Shown piece by piece: positions 1 through 9,338 of a stretch of DNA of 64,000 bases. The first letter of the stretch is position 1. Each line of letters opens with the position of its first letter. Both the position numbers and the translations under genes were made by a program. The notes under the pieces are model-generated. The model did no database searches. It saw only the letters and a program-made list of their open reading frames with translations, and was not told where the DNA came from. The stretch comes from CAWKDG01 sp963848355 (GTDB lineage Bacteria; Actinomycetota; Acidimicrobiia; Acidimicrobiales; UBA8190), in the NCBI GenBank assembly GCA_963848355.1, contig CAWKDG010000001.1:372001-436000 (forward strand), written 5' to 3'.

Positions 1-398
1 GCGTCCTTCCGGTTGCCGCCGGCCGGCGTCCGCACCGGCAGTGTCTTCTTGATGCGCCAGGCCGCCAGCCCGAGGACGCCCAGGGCGGCGCCCGCCGTGA
101 TCAGGTACGGCAGCCAGGACAGGTTGCCCCCGAACGTCGATCCCGTCTCCGTCTGGAGGGCCCTGAGCAGGGCCAGCAGCAGCAGCGGGACCCCGATCGA
201 CAGGGCGACCGATCCCGAGACGCCGAAGGCCACGAACCGGCCCAGGCCCCGGAGGGGGCCGAGGGTCTCCTGTTTGGCGTAGGCCACGACCAGGTCGACG
301 AACTCACGGCCCGCGGCGGTGGTGCCGGAGCGGCCGCCGTTCTTCTTGTCTTTGCCATCGGAACGTCCCGGCACGATCCTCCTCTGCGAATCGACCAT
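1..398 (-). CDS. Holin-like (Actinobacterial phage-holin superfamily) membrane protein, C-terminus cut by window edge
   Basis: The reading frame runs off the left edge, so the C-terminus is missing. The visible 132 residues start with about 25 polar residues rich in Lys/Gly. An amphipathic stretch ending in YAKQETLGPLRGLGR follows, then two hydrophobic segments at about residues 55-80 and 94-114 separated by a short loop. This layout matches small actinobacterial membrane proteins annotated as phage holin or DUF1469-like; a real lysis role is not implied. The start is uncertain: a GGGGGAGG run abuts the ATG at 398, and an AGGAGG lies 3 nt before a GTG at 374. It is probably expressed on its own. 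Function is unknown. Confidence 0.65.
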   Translation of the reverse strand, partial: MVDSQRRIVPGRSDGKDKKNGGRSGTTAAGREFVDLVVAYAKQETLGPLRGLGRFVAFGVSGSVALSIGVPLLLLALLRALQTETGSTFGGNLSWLPYLITAGAALGVLGLAAWRIKKTLPVRTPAGGNRKD

Positions 399-461
399 CC
401 TCCCCCGCCGCGGCGAGCCGAGGCAAGGAGTCCCCCCGGCGTGACGACGCCGGTCGCGCTC

Positions 462-866
462 TCAGTGACGGGGGGTGAGGAGGTAGGTGGAGCTGGCCCT
501 GGCCACCAGACGTCCCTCGTCATCGGTCACGTCGGCCTCGACGAACGCCACCCGGCGGCCCCCCGACACGACCCGCGAGGCGCAGGTGAGCATGCCCCCC
601 GGACGCACGGCCCGGAGGAAGCTGACCTTCATCTCGGCGTTGGCCGAGGAGACCTTCTCGCCCTCGGCCCATGTGACGGTGGCGGCGCCCATGGCCGAGT
701 CGCAACAGGCGGCCAGGAACCCGCCCTGGATCACGCCGACGGGGTTGCAGAAACGTTCGTCGGCCGGCATCCGCCACGTGGTCCGCCCCGGTTCGGACTT
801 GTCGATGCAGACCATCCCGAGGGTGAGGTCGCAGTTGGGCGGCACCTGGACCCGCGGATCGGCCAC
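462..866 (-). CDS. PaaI-family hotdog thioesterase
   Basis: A 134-residue protein of the single-hotdog acyl-CoA thioesterase type. The sequence NPVGVIQGGFLAACCDSAMG is the family's substrate-binding region (usually GxxHGG...D), here with Gln in place of the usual His. EMKVSFLRAV and the C-terminal VARASSTYLL strands complete the fold. Such enzymes hydrolyse aryl- or short acyl-CoA esters; the substrate here is unknown. I chose the GTG at 866 because TACCTT lies exactly 7 nt upstream, the leaderless spacing seen across the window. A longer frame upstream would run through the promoter of the divergent nagA. The start is 26 bp from the nagA start. Confidence 0.75.
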   Translation of the reverse strand: MADPRVQVPPNCDLTLGMVCIDKSEPGRTTWRMPADERFCNPVGVIQGGFLAACCDSAMGAATVTWAEGEKVSSANAEMKVSFLRAVRPGGMLTCASRVVSGGRRVAFVEADVTDDEGRLVARASSTYLLTPRH

Positions 867-873
867 GGGCGAG

Positions 874-879
874 AAGGTA
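874..879 (-). promoter_or_regulatory. -10 element of thioesterase gene (leaderless)
   Basis: TACCTT on the minus strand ends 7 nt before the GTG at 866. It shares bases with the plus-strand -10 of nagA, so the two divergent promoters interlock within 11 bp. Confidence 0.5.
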
Positions 880-883
880 CCGT
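878..883 (+). promoter_or_regulatory. -10 element of nagA
   Basis: TACCGT ends 9 nt before the nagA ATG at 893, which predicts a leader of 0-3 nt. The local sequence GGTACCGTACG recurs in reverse complement at the other tight divergent pair in the window (59912-59922). Confidence 0.5.
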
Positions 884-892
884 ACGACGGAC

Positions 893-2011
893 ATGGCCAG
901 CGCCTCCGCCACCGTCGTGCGCGCGGCCACCGTCCTCGGCGCGACCGGGCCCCTCTCCCCCGGTGAGGTCGTCGTCGACGGGGGCGTGATCGTCGCGGTG
1001 GGCCCGGCCACCGGGCCTGTCTCCGTCGACGTGCTGGCACCGGGGTTCGTGGACCTCCAGATGAACGGCATCGGCGCCGTCGACGTGGCCGATCCCGCCG
1101 ACGACGACTGGGACGTCCTCGATGCCGCCCTCCTGGCCCAGGGGGTCACCACGTGGTGCCCGACCCTCGTCTCCGCGCCGCTGGCCGAGACCGAGGCGTC
1201 GCTCGAACGGATCGTCCGCGCCGCGGCACGCCGGGGTGAGGGACGACCGTCGATCGCCGGTGCCCACCTCGAGGGTCCCTTCCTCGCCGTCGCCGGTGCG
1301 CACGAGCCGGCCCATCTGCGTCCCGCCGTCGACGACCGGTGGCTCGGGTCACTTCCCCCGGTGGCCGTCGTGACCCTCGCCCCCGAGCTGCCCGGCGCCC
1401 TGGCCGCCATCGAGCGTCTGGCCGCCGACGGGGTGGTGGTGGCCCTCGGGCACTCGGCCTGCAGCATCGACGTCGCCCGGCAGGCGGCCGACGCCGGGGC
1501 CAGGCTCGTGACCCACCTGGGCAACGGGATGGGCCCCTTCCGCCCCCGTGAACCCGGTCTCCTGGGGGCCGCCCTGGCCGACGACCGCCTGGCGGTCTCG
1601 CTGATCGCCGATCTCGTCCACATCCACCCGGCCCTGGTCCGGATCGCCTTCCGGGCCAAGGGCGCCGCCCGCACCGTCCTCGTCACCGACGCCGTGGCCA
1701 CCGGCACGGCCGACGCCGATGGCGGCGGGCCGCCGCGGCTGGCCGACGGGACCCTCGTCGGCTCCGTCCTGGCCATGGACCGGGCCGTGGCCAACACCGT
1801 CACGAGTGCCGGGATCGCCCTGGCGGACGCCGTCGGGGCGGCCAGTACCACTCCGGCTGCCCTGCTCGGTCTCGAGGACCGCGGGGTGATCGCCGTGGGA
1901 CGCCGCGCCGATCTCGTGGCGCTCGACGACGACCTGGGGGTCGAATCCGTCTGGATCGCCGGCCGACAGGCGTGGACGCGGCGCCACCGGGAGCGTGAGG
2001 GGCGACAGTAG
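893..2011 (+). CDS. nagA: N-acetylglucosamine-6-phosphate deacetylase
   Basis: 372 residues, normal family length. The enzyme removes acetate from GlcNAc-6-phosphate, feeding amino-sugar or peptidoglycan-derived carbon into glycolysis; it is cytoplasmic. Metal and substrate landmarks are all present in order: DLQMNG near the N-terminus, HLEGPF with H125 and the metal-binding E127, LGHS with H187, THLGNGMGP with H208, and LVTDAVA with the catalytic D266. No nagB or sugar transporter is adjacent. The next gene (FIST) starts 10 nt downstream with its own promoter-like hexamer, so an operon is not certain. Confidence 0.93.
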   Translation: MASASATVVRAATVLGATGPLSPGEVVVDGGVIVAVGPATGPVSVDVLAPGFVDLQMNGIGAVDVADPADDDWDVLDAALLAQGVTTWCPTLVSAPLAETEASLERIVRAAARRGEGRPSIAGAHLEGPFLAVAGAHEPAHLRPAVDDRWLGSLPPVAVVTLAPELPGALAAIERLAADGVVVALGHSACSIDVARQAADAGARLVTHLGNGMGPFRPREPGLLGAALADDRLAVSLIADLVHIHPALVRIAFRAKGAARTVLVTDAVATGTADADGGGPPRLADGTLVGSVLAMDRAVANTVTSAGIALADAVGAASTTPAALLGLEDRGVIAVGRRADLVALDDDLGVESVWIAGRQAWTRRHREREGRQ

Positions 2012-2014
2012 GGT
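2009..2014 (+). promoter_or_regulatory. -10 element of FIST gene (leaderless)
   Basis: TAGGGT overlaps the nagA stop codon and ends 7 nt before the ATG at 2022, the window's typical leaderless spacing. It supports the ATG at 2022 over an upstream in-frame ATG at 1995. Confidence 0.5.
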
Positions 2015-2021
2015 CGGGTCG

Positions 2022-3188
2022 ATGCCCTTCGCCGCCGCGCTGAGCGAGCACCCGGTCCCCGCGCACGCCGTCGGCGAGGTGGCCGGGGAGATCCTCGACA
2101 GGTTCGGTGAGCGCCCCGATCTGGCCATGGTCTTCGTCACCCCGCCGTTCGCCGGCGCTCTCGAGGACGCCGTGACGGCCATCGACGACATCCTCCACCC
2201 GCTCGTTCTCCTCGGGTGCGCGGCGGAGTCGATCGTCGGGCCCCACCGCGAGGTCGAACGGACGGCGGCGGTGTCCCTCTTCGCGGCGCGCACGGGACCG
2301 CTGCTGCCGATGGCCCTCCAGGCCGGGCCGGCCCCGGAGGGCGACGGGATCGCCGTGAGCGGCTGGCCCGACGATGTCGCCTTCGCACCCCAGGCCCTTC
2401 TCCTCGTCGCCGATCCGTTCACCTTCCCGACGGAGCCCTTCCTCGACTGGGTGGCGGCCCGGTACCCGGGTCTGCCCGTGATGGGCGGGATGGCGTCGGC
2501 CGCGCAGGCACCGGGCGGGAACCGCCTGGCCGTCGGGCGTCATGTCCTGACGTCGGGGGCCGTGGGGGCGCTCCTCGGCCCCGGCGTGGCCGTCGAGTCG
2601 GTGGTCTCCCAGGGCTGCCGGCCCTTCGGTCAGCCGCTGGTGGTCACCCGGGCCGACGGCAACCTCATCCTCGAGCTGGCCGGGACGCCGGCCCTGGAGC
2701 GGCTGGTGGCGCAGGCCCACGGCGCGCTGAGCGAGGAGGAGGTGGCCCTGCTCGAGATGGGGGGGCTGCAGATCGGCCGGGTGATCGACGAGCACCGTGA
2801 GTCCTTCGGCCGCGGTGACTTCCTCCTGCGGGGTGTCCTCGGGGCCGACCGCCGGACCGGCGCGCTGGCCGTCGGCGACGTCATGCCCGTGGGGACGACC
2901 GTGCAATTCCACCTGCGCGACGCGCGGACGGCCGACGAGGATCTGCACGTCCTGCTGAAAGGTCACCAGGCCGACGGGGCGCTCGTCTTCACCTGCAACG
3001 GCCGGGGCTCGCGCCTGTTCGACGAACCGCACCACGACGCCCGCGTGCTCTCGGACCTTCTCGGCCCCGTCCCCCTCGCCGGCTTCTTCGCCGCCGGCGA
3101 GATCGGACCCGTCGGCGGCCACAACTTCGTCCACGGATTCACGGCGTCGATGGCCCTGCTGTGTGACACGCCGGACTCCCCCGGTTGA
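2022..3188 (+). CDS. FIST N/C-domain sensory protein
   Basis: 388 residues containing a FIST_N-like half (to about residue 220) and a FIST_C-like half (from about residue 230). Typical landmarks are VLLGCAAESIVG, MGGMASAAQ, SQGCRPFGQPLVVTRADGN and the C-terminal GLFFAxGEIGP-like stretch, here FFAAGEIGPVGG followed by N-F-V-H-G-F. FIST domains are thought to bind small ligands such as amino acids and often feed two-component systems, but no kinase or receptor domain is fused or adjacent. There is no signal peptide or membrane segment, so it is likely a soluble cytoplasmic sensor. The ligand is unknown. The transketolase promoter overlaps its stop codon. Confidence 0.8.
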   Translation: MPFAAALSEHPVPAHAVGEVAGEILDRFGERPDLAMVFVTPPFAGALEDAVTAIDDILHPLVLLGCAAESIVGPHREVERTAAVSLFAARTGPLLPMALQAGPAPEGDGIAVSGWPDDVAFAPQALLLVADPFTFPTEPFLDWVAARYPGLPVMGGMASAAQAPGGNRLAVGRHVLTSGAVGALLGPGVAVESVVSQGCRPFGQPLVVTRADGNLILELAGTPALERLVAQAHGALSEEEVALLEMGGLQIGRVIDEHRESFGRGDFLLRGVLGADRRTGALAVGDVMPVGTTVQFHLRDARTADEDLHVLLKGHQADGALVFTCNGRGSRLFDEPHHDARVLSDLLGPVPLAGFFAAGEIGPVGGHNFVHGFTASMALLCDTPDSPG

Positions 3189-3189
3189 G

Positions 3190-3195
3190 TACGGT
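3190..3195 (+). promoter_or_regulatory. -10 element of tkt operon (leaderless)
   Basis: TACGGT ends 7 nt before the GTG at 3203. It is the only promoter-like hexamer recognised upstream of the tkt-tal-pgi series and decides the tkt start. Confidence 0.55.
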
Positions 3196-3202
3196 GGGCC
3201 GC

Positions 3203-5203
3203 GTGAGCGAAACCACGGCGGACACCGCGTTGGAGCAGCTCGGGATCAACGTCATCCGGGGTCTGGCCATGGACGCGCCGGAGAAGGCCAACTCCGGCCA
3301 CAGCGGGACGGCCATGGCGCTCGCGCCCCTGGCCCACGTCCTGTGGACGCGCGTCATGAACCACGACCCGAGCGATCCGAAGTGGCCCGACCGCGACCGG
3401 TTCGTCCTGTCCTGCGGGCACGCCTCGATCCTGCTCTATTCCATGCTGTACCTGACCGGGTACGGGCTCACCAAGAACGACCTCGAGCAGTTCCGGCAGT
3501 GGGGCAGCACGACCCCCGGCCATCCCGAGATCCACCTCACCGCCGGGATCGAGGTGACGACGGGCCCGCTCGGACAGGGCGTGGCCAACGGGGTCGGACT
3601 GGGACTGGCCGAACGGTGGCTGCGGGCGCGCTACGGACCGGAGCTGGTCGACCACTACACCTTCGTCCTGTGCTCCGACGGCGATCTCGAGGAGGGGATC
3701 AGCCACGAAGCGGGTTCCCTGGCCGGCCACCTCGGGCTCGGGCGGCTGATCTACGTCTACGACGACAACCACATCTCGATCGACGGGCCCACCGAGCTGG
3801 CCTACACCGACAACGTCCCCGAGCGTTTCTCGGCCTACGGGTGGCACACCGAGGACATCGGCGAGGTGGCCAACGACACCGACGCCCTGGAGGCGGCCGT
3901 CCGGCGGGCCATGGCCGTGGAGGACAGGCCGTCGATGATCTCGCTGCGGAGCCACATCGGCTGGCCCGCCCCCGACGTCATGGACACGGCCAAGGCGCAC
4001 GGGACTCCCTTGGGCGCCGAGGAGATCGCCAAGACGAAGGCGATTCTCGGCCTGCCGCCCGACGAGACCTTCTGGGTGCCCGACGAGGTGCTCGACTTCT
4101 ACCGGTCCTCGACGGCACGCGGTCGCCGGCGGCGGGAGGAGTGGCAGGCGCGGTTCGACGCCTGGCGCGGCGACCGCTCGGCCTGGAACGCCGCCCAGGC
4201 CGGTCGCGGCGTGGGCGGCTGGGAACAGAAGCTCCCCACCTTCGAGGTGGGCAAGCAGATGGCCACCCGCCGGGCCGTGAACGCCGCCATCAACGCCACC
4301 GCCGATCTCATCCCCGGGCTGATGGCCGGATCGGCCGACCTGACCGAGAACAACGGGGTGGCCCTGGAGGGGGCGACGGCCCAGGAGGCCGACAGCCCCG
4401 GTGGCGCCCAGATCCACTTCGGGATCCGCGAGCACGGGATGGGCGGCGTGATGAACGGACTGGCGCTGCACGGCGGGGTCCTGCCCGTGGGCGGGACGTT
4501 CTTCGTCTTCAGCGACTACATGCGTCCCGCCGTGCGGCTGGCGGCGCTGTCGGGAGCGCACGTCATCTACTCGTGGACGCACGATTCGGTCGGGCTCGGT
4601 GAGGATGGCCCGACCCATCAACCGATCGAGCAGATTGCCGCCATGCGGGCCATGCCCGGCCTCCGCGTGATCAGACCGGCCGACGCCAACGAGACGGCCC
4701 ACGCCTGGCGGATCGCCGTCGACTCCGACGGGCCCACCGCCCTGCTGTTGACGCGTCAGAACGTGCCCGTCCTCGACGGGACGGCCGACGCCGCCGACGG
4801 GGTGGCACGGGGCGGCTACGTCCTCGTCGAAGAGCAGGGCGGGCCGCCCGCCATCGTGTTGGTGGGCACCGGCAGCGAGGTCCAACTGTGCGTCGGGGCC
4901 GCCGCCGCGCTGGCCGACGGACCCGACGGGCCACGGGCCCGGGTGGTCTCGCTGCCCTCGTGGGAGCTGTTCGCCGAGCAGGACGAGGCCTACCGGATGT
5001 CGATCCTGCCCCCGGGCGTGCCCACCCTGGCCGTGGAGGCGGCGACCTCCTTCGGGTGGGACCGGTACGCCGACGACTCGATCTCCATCGACCATTTCGG
5101 CGCATCGGCCCCCGGAGGCGAGGTTCTCGCCCATTTCGGGTACACCACCGACAACGTGGTGGCCCGAGCGCGGGCACTGCTCACGACAAGGGAGTCGCCA
5201 TGA
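3203..5203 (+). CDS. tkt: Transketolase
   Basis: 666 residues, full family length. It transfers two-carbon ketol units between pentose-phosphate sugars using thiamine diphosphate. The cofactor-binding motif begins at about residue 157 (SDGDLEEG followed by a DDNHISIDG loop). The N-terminal ANSGHSGTAMALAPL and GHPE regions and the pyrimidine-binding GIREHGMGGVMNG are intact. The GTG start at 3203 is chosen from the -10 hexamer 7 nt upstream. The stop codon overlaps the tal start (ATGA), implying translational coupling. It heads a pentose-phosphate operon. Confidence 0.96.
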   Translation: MSETTADTALEQLGINVIRGLAMDAPEKANSGHSGTAMALAPLAHVLWTRVMNHDPSDPKWPDRDRFVLSCGHASILLYSMLYLTGYGLTKNDLEQFRQWGSTTPGHPEIHLTAGIEVTTGPLGQGVANGVGLGLAERWLRARYGPELVDHYTFVLCSDGDLEEGISHEAGSLAGHLGLGRLIYVYDDNHISIDGPTELAYTDNVPERFSAYGWHTEDIGEVANDTDALEAAVRRAMAVEDRPSMISLRSHIGWPAPDVMDTAKAHGTPLGAEEIAKTKAILGLPPDETFWVPDEVLDFYRSSTARGRRRREEWQARFDAWRGDRSAWNAAQAGRGVGGWEQKLPTFEVGKQMATRRAVNAAINATADLIPGLMAGSADLTENNGVALEGATAQEADSPGGAQIHFGIREHGMGGVMNGLALHGGVLPVGGTFFVFSDYMRPAVRLAALSGAHVIYSWTHDSVGLGEDGPTHQPIEQIAAMRAMPGLRVIRPADANETAHAWRIAVDSDGPTALLLTRQNVPVLDGTADAADGVARGGYVLVEEQGGPPAIVLVGTGSEVQLCVGAAAALADGPDGPRARVVSLPSWELFAEQDEAYRMSILPPGVPTLAVEAATSFGWDRYADDSISIDHFGASAPGGEVLAHFGYTTDNVVARARALLTTRESP

Positions 5204-6333
5204 CGACACTGCAGGATCTCTACGCCCAACAGGGACAGAGCCCGTGGCTCGACAACCTCCGCCGTGACTACCTGACGGAGGGCAAGCTGGCGAGCCTCGT
5301 CGCCGAGGGCATCCGGGGCGTCACGTCGAACCCCACCATCTTCGCCAAAGCCATCGAGGGAGGCGACTTCTACGACGAGCAGTTCGCCAAGCTCCTGGAG
5401 AAGCACCCCGTGACCGAGTGCTACTGGGAGATGGTGATCACGGACATCGTCGACGCCCTGGCCGTGCTGCGGCCGGTCTACGACGAGTCGGACGGGGTCG
5501 ACGGATACGTCTCGCTGGAGGTGGCGCCGGCCCTGGCCCACGACACGGAGGGCACGGTGACGTCGGCCCGGGCGCTGCACGAGCGGATCCACCGTCCCAA
5601 CCTCTTCGTGAAGATCCCGGCCACGGCCGAGGGGGTCCCGGCCATCCGGACCATGATCGGCGAGAGCCGGAGCATCAACGTGACCCTGATCTTCAGTCTC
5701 GACCGCTACGACGAGGTCATGGAGGCCTACGTGGGTGGTCTCGAGGACGCGGTGGCGGCCGGAGCCAAGGATCTGTCCGGTGTCCGCAGCGTGGCGTCGT
5801 TCTTCGTCAGCCGGGTCGACACCGAGGTCGACCGCCGACTGGAGACGGCCGCCGCCGACGCCGGGGACGACACGACGCGCCAAGCCCTCCTCGACGTCCG
5901 CGGCACGGCGGCCGTGGCCCAGGCGCAGCAGGCCTATCAGCGGTTCCTGAAAGTCTTCACCGGTCCGCGCTGGGGTGCCCTGGCCGCCAAAGGGGCGAAG
6001 GTCCAGCGGCCGCTGTGGGCCTCGACCTCGACCAAGAACCCCGCCTACCCCGACCTGCTCTACGTCGACACCCTCATCGGCCCCGACACCGTCAACACCA
6101 TGCCCGACGAGACGATCGCCCACTTCCTCGACCACGGCACCGTGGCCCGGACGGTGGACACCCGGCCGCAGGAGTCGGCGACGACGTTGGCCCGGTTGGC
6201 GACCCTCGGGATCGACATGACCGATGTGGCCAGCACCCTGGAGGACGAAGGGGTGGCCAGCTTCGCCAAGTCCTTCGACGAGCTCATGCAGTCACTCTCC
6301 GACAAGGCCAACACCCTGGCCGCCGGTCGTTGA
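5200..6333 (+). CDS. tal: Transaldolase
   Basis: 377 residues, the actinobacterial/cyanobacterial subfamily length. It transfers a dihydroxyacetone unit between sedoheptulose-7-phosphate and glyceraldehyde-3-phosphate. The Schiff-base lysine is K138 in the motif FVKIPAT. GVTSNPTIF near the N-terminus and the later NVTLIFSLDRY are conserved. The start overlaps the tkt stop by 4 bp. The pgi start follows the tal stop by 19 nt, with a GGAGAGGAGA purine tract as ribosome site. Confidence 0.96.
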   Translation: MTTLQDLYAQQGQSPWLDNLRRDYLTEGKLASLVAEGIRGVTSNPTIFAKAIEGGDFYDEQFAKLLEKHPVTECYWEMVITDIVDALAVLRPVYDESDGVDGYVSLEVAPALAHDTEGTVTSARALHERIHRPNLFVKIPATAEGVPAIRTMIGESRSINVTLIFSLDRYDEVMEAYVGGLEDAVAAGAKDLSGVRSVASFFVSRVDTEVDRRLETAAADAGDDTTRQALLDVRGTAAVAQAQQAYQRFLKVFTGPRWGALAAKGAKVQRPLWASTSTKNPAYPDLLYVDTLIGPDTVNTMPDETIAHFLDHGTVARTVDTRPQESATTLARLATLGIDMTDVASTLEDEGVASFAKSFDELMQSLSDKANTLAAGR

Positions 6334-6352
6334 GGAGAGGAGACCTCCGACG

Positions 6353-7745
6353 ATGCCCGATGACGCCACCCGCCTGATCGAACGCCTGAGGAAGCGCGAC
6401 GCCACGCTGTGGCCCGACGGGAACGTCTCGCCCAACCGCCTGGGCTGGCTGGACGTGCCCCGGCGGCTCCAGTCCGAGGCGGCCGACCTCGCCGCCTGGG
6501 CGGCGGGCATCGACCAGTCGACGGTGGTGCTCCTCGGGATGGGCGGCTCCTCGCTCGGCCCCGCCGTCCTCGAGTCGGTCCTGAGCGAGGCGGGGACACC
6601 GGGGGGACCGGGCACCGGCCGCCGGCGCCTGATCGTGTGCGATACCACCCATCCGGCCACGGTGTCGTCGCTCGACCTGTCCGACGCCTTCGTCCTCGTC
6701 TCGTCCAAGTCGGGGACGACACTGGAACCGAATGTGCTGCTCGACCACGCGTGGTCGCAGATGTCGGACCCCGCCCGCTACGCCGTCATCACCGACCCCG
6801 GGACGCCGCTGGCCAAGCTGGCGGCCGAGCGGGGCTTCGCCCGCTGCTTCGAGAACCCGCCCGACATCGGCGGGCGTTACTCGGTGATGTCGTACTTCGG
6901 GATGGTCCCGGCCGCGCTGATCGGGTACGACGTGGCCGAGCTGTGCGAACGGGCCCTCGGCGCCGAGCTGAACGAGGCGGCGGGGCTCGGGATGGCCATG
7001 GGCGAGGACGCCCGCGCCGGGCGCGACAAGGTCACGATCGTCGTCCCCGAGGCCTACGCCTCGTTCGGCCTCTGGGTGGAGCAGTTGGTGGCGGAGTCGA
7101 CGGGCAAGCGCGGCATCGGCTGCATCCCCGTCCCCACCACCGATCCCGAGGTCGGTCCCGACCGCCACGTGGTGCCTCTGCACCCGGCCCGCCCGGCCGA
7201 TATCGCCGAGCAGTTCTACCGGTGGGAGGTGGCGGTGGCCGTCTGCGGGCACGTCCTCGGGATCGACCCCTTCGACGAACCCAACGTGGCCGAGTCCAAG
7301 AAGAACACCAACGACGCGCTCGGCCAGCCTGCCCCTGCCCGCCGTCGACACCGCCGATGCCGCCGATGTCCTCGCCTGGTTGGACGGCGTGGTCAACCCC
7401 GGTGACTACGTCTCGCTCCAGGCCTACCTGCCGTTCGGCCAGGACGCCGCCCTGCAGACCCTGCGCCGGCGCGTCCGCGACCATCTCGGCGGAGCGGCCG
7501 TCACCGCCGGGTACGGACCGCGCTTCCTGCACTCGACGGGCCAGCTCCACAAGGGCGGCCCCAACACGGTCGTGGCCGTCCAGATCGTCTCCGCCACGGC
7601 CGGCCCCGAACTGCCCATCCCCGACAAGGGCTACGACTTCGGCACGCTGATCGCGGCGCAGGCCCTGGGCGACCACCGCAGCCTGCTCACCCACGGCCGG
7701 CGCGTCACCCGGGTGGCGGCCGACGACCTGTCCACCATCGGATGA
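6353..7745 (+). CDS. pgi: Glucose-6-phosphate isomerase, interrupted by a single-base frameshift
   Basis: The enzyme interconverts glucose-6-phosphate and fructose-6-phosphate. The first reading frame carries the N-terminal fold with the phosphate loop SKSGTTLEPN (K near residue 119), GGRYSVMSYFG and the helix with NVAESKKNTNDALG. At about 7322-7326 the frame must move by one base (an extra C in GGCC restores it). The rest, from SLPLPAVDTADAADVLAWLDG to LHKGGPNTVV, then continues to 7745. The total span is 3n+1, consistent with one inserted base. Restored length is about 463 residues. Either a sequencing error or a recent mutation; as written, the product would be truncated with about 30 wrong residues. 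Confidence 0.85.
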
Positions 7746-7784
7746 TCGTCGGCCGCTGACCGTGGGGCAGACGACGGTGCGCAC

Positions 7785-9338
7785 GTGACGGTCGGGGAGC
7801 CGACAGCGATCGCGGTGGACGACATCGACGACGACCACGACGTGGCGGTGGCCCACGAGCTCGACACCGTCAGCCCGCCCCCGCCCCTCGTCCTCGTCGT
7901 CTTCGGGGCGTCGGGCGACCTGGCGTCGCGCAAGCTCCTGCCCGCCATCGCCAGCCTGGCCGACCACGGCGCGCTGGCCGACGGCTTCACCGTCGTCGGC
8001 GTGGCCCGGACGGCGTGGAGCGACGAGGACTTCCGGGCGGTGGCGCTCAAGGCGGTGGAGAAACCCAGCGCGGCGTGGAAGAAACTGGTCACGCGCTTTC
8101 GCTACGTAGCCGGCGAGTACGGCCACCCCCACACCTTCGACCAACTGAAGACGATCCTCGACGAGTCCGACGCCACCCTCGGCACGGCGGGCAACCGCGT
8201 CTTCTATCTGGCCACGATCCCCGACCTCTTCGGCACGGTGGCCACCGCCCTCGGGAAGCACGGATGCGCCACCGCCAGCCCCGGCTCGTTCGCCCGGCTC
8301 CTCGTCGAGAAACCCTTCGGCCGCGACCTGGCCAGTGCCCTGACCCTGAACGCCACGCTCCACGCCAGCTTCGACGAGTCGCAGATCTTCCGGATCGACC
8401 ACTACATGGGCAAGGAGACGGTCCAGAACGTCCTGGCCCTGCGCTTCGCCAACGCCATCTTCGAACCGATCTGGAACCGCCGCTACATCGACAACATCCA
8501 GATCACCGTGGCCGAGCAGCTCGGCGTCGAGCACCGCGGCGGCTTCTACGAGACGGCCGGGGCCCTGCGCGACATCGTCCAGAACCACGTCATGCAGGTC
8601 CTCGCCCTCACCCTCATGGAACCGCCGGCCCACATCGAGGCCCAGAGCATCCGCGACGAGAAGGTGAAGCTCCTCCAGGCCGTCGTCATCCCGAGCGTCG
8701 ACGAGGCCGTCGGTGCCGCCGTGCGGGCCCAGTACACGGCCGGGACGGTCGACGGCCAACCGGTGGTCGCCTACCGCGACGAGCCCGACGTCGACCCCCA
8801 CAGCCGCACCGAGACCTTCGTGGCCATGAAGCTGGCCGTCGACAACTGGCGCTGGGCCGGTGTCCCCGTCTACATCCGCACGGGCAAGAGACTGCCCAAG
8901 CGCTCCACCGAGGTCACCCTGCAGTTCCAACGCGTCCCCCACATGGCCTTCGGCAGTGCGCTGTCGCGCGACCTGCTCCCGAACAGCCTCGTCCTGCGCA
9001 TCCAGCCCGACGACGGGATCTGCCTCCGCTTCGGGGCCAAGGTGCCGGGCGAAGCCTTCCGGGTGCGTTCGGTGGGGATGGAGTTCTCCTACGCCGAGAC
9101 CTTCCCCGGGCCGGCCACCGACGGCTACGAACGCCTCCTGCACGACGCCATGATCGGCGACGCCACCTTGTTCATCCGCACCGACGAGGTCGAGCAGGCG
9201 TGGCGGATCACCGATCCCTTCCTCCAAGCCTGGTCCGAGGACGGCGTCCCCCTGGCCCACTATGCGGCCGGGACATGGGGACCGCGCGAAGCCGAGCTCC
9301 TGCTGGCCAACGACCTGCGCCGCTGGCACGACCCGTGA
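7785..9338 (+). CDS. zwf: Glucose-6-phosphate 1-dehydrogenase
   Basis: 517 residues. Oxidises glucose-6-phosphate to 6-phosphogluconolactone, the entry to the oxidative pentose-phosphate branch. The NADP-binding GASGDLASRK lies at residues 41-50 and the active-site RIDHYMGKE at 203-211. The first ~30 residues are acidic and poorly conserved; a later start is possible. It ends inside the GTG start of pgl (GTGA overlap). The actinobacterial partner opcA, often found between zwf and pgl, is absent here. Confidence 0.95.
   Translation: MTVGEPTAIAVDDIDDDHDVAVAHELDTVSPPPPLVLVVFGASGDLASRKLLPAIASLADHGALADGFTVVGVARTAWSDEDFRAVALKAVEKPSAAWKKLVTRFRYVAGEYGHPHTFDQLKTILDESDATLGTAGNRVFYLATIPDLFGTVATALGKHGCATASPGSFARLLVEKPFGRDLASALTLNATLHASFDESQIFRIDHYMGKETVQNVLALRFANAIFEPIWNRRYIDNIQITVAEQLGVEHRGGFYETAGALRDIVQNHVMQVLALTLMEPPAHIEAQSIRDEKVKLLQAVVIPSVDEAVGAAVRAQYTAGTVDGQPVVAYRDEPDVDPHSRTETFVAMKLAVDNWRWAGVPVYIRTGKRLPKRSTEVTLQFQRVPHMAFGSALSRDLLPNSLVLRIQPDDGICLRFGAKVPGEAFRVRSVGMEFSYAETFPGPATDGYERLLHDAMIGDATLFIRTDEVEQAWRITDPFLQAWSEDGVPLAHYAAGTWGPREAELLLANDLRRWHDP

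Noticed and set aside
1..398. Holin-like gene as evidence of a prophage
   Set aside because: The family is common on actinobacterial chromosomes and no phage genes lie beside it.
2963..5209. A 748-codon open frame opposite tkt
   Set aside because: Same high-GC shadow; tkt is complete with all cofactor motifs.
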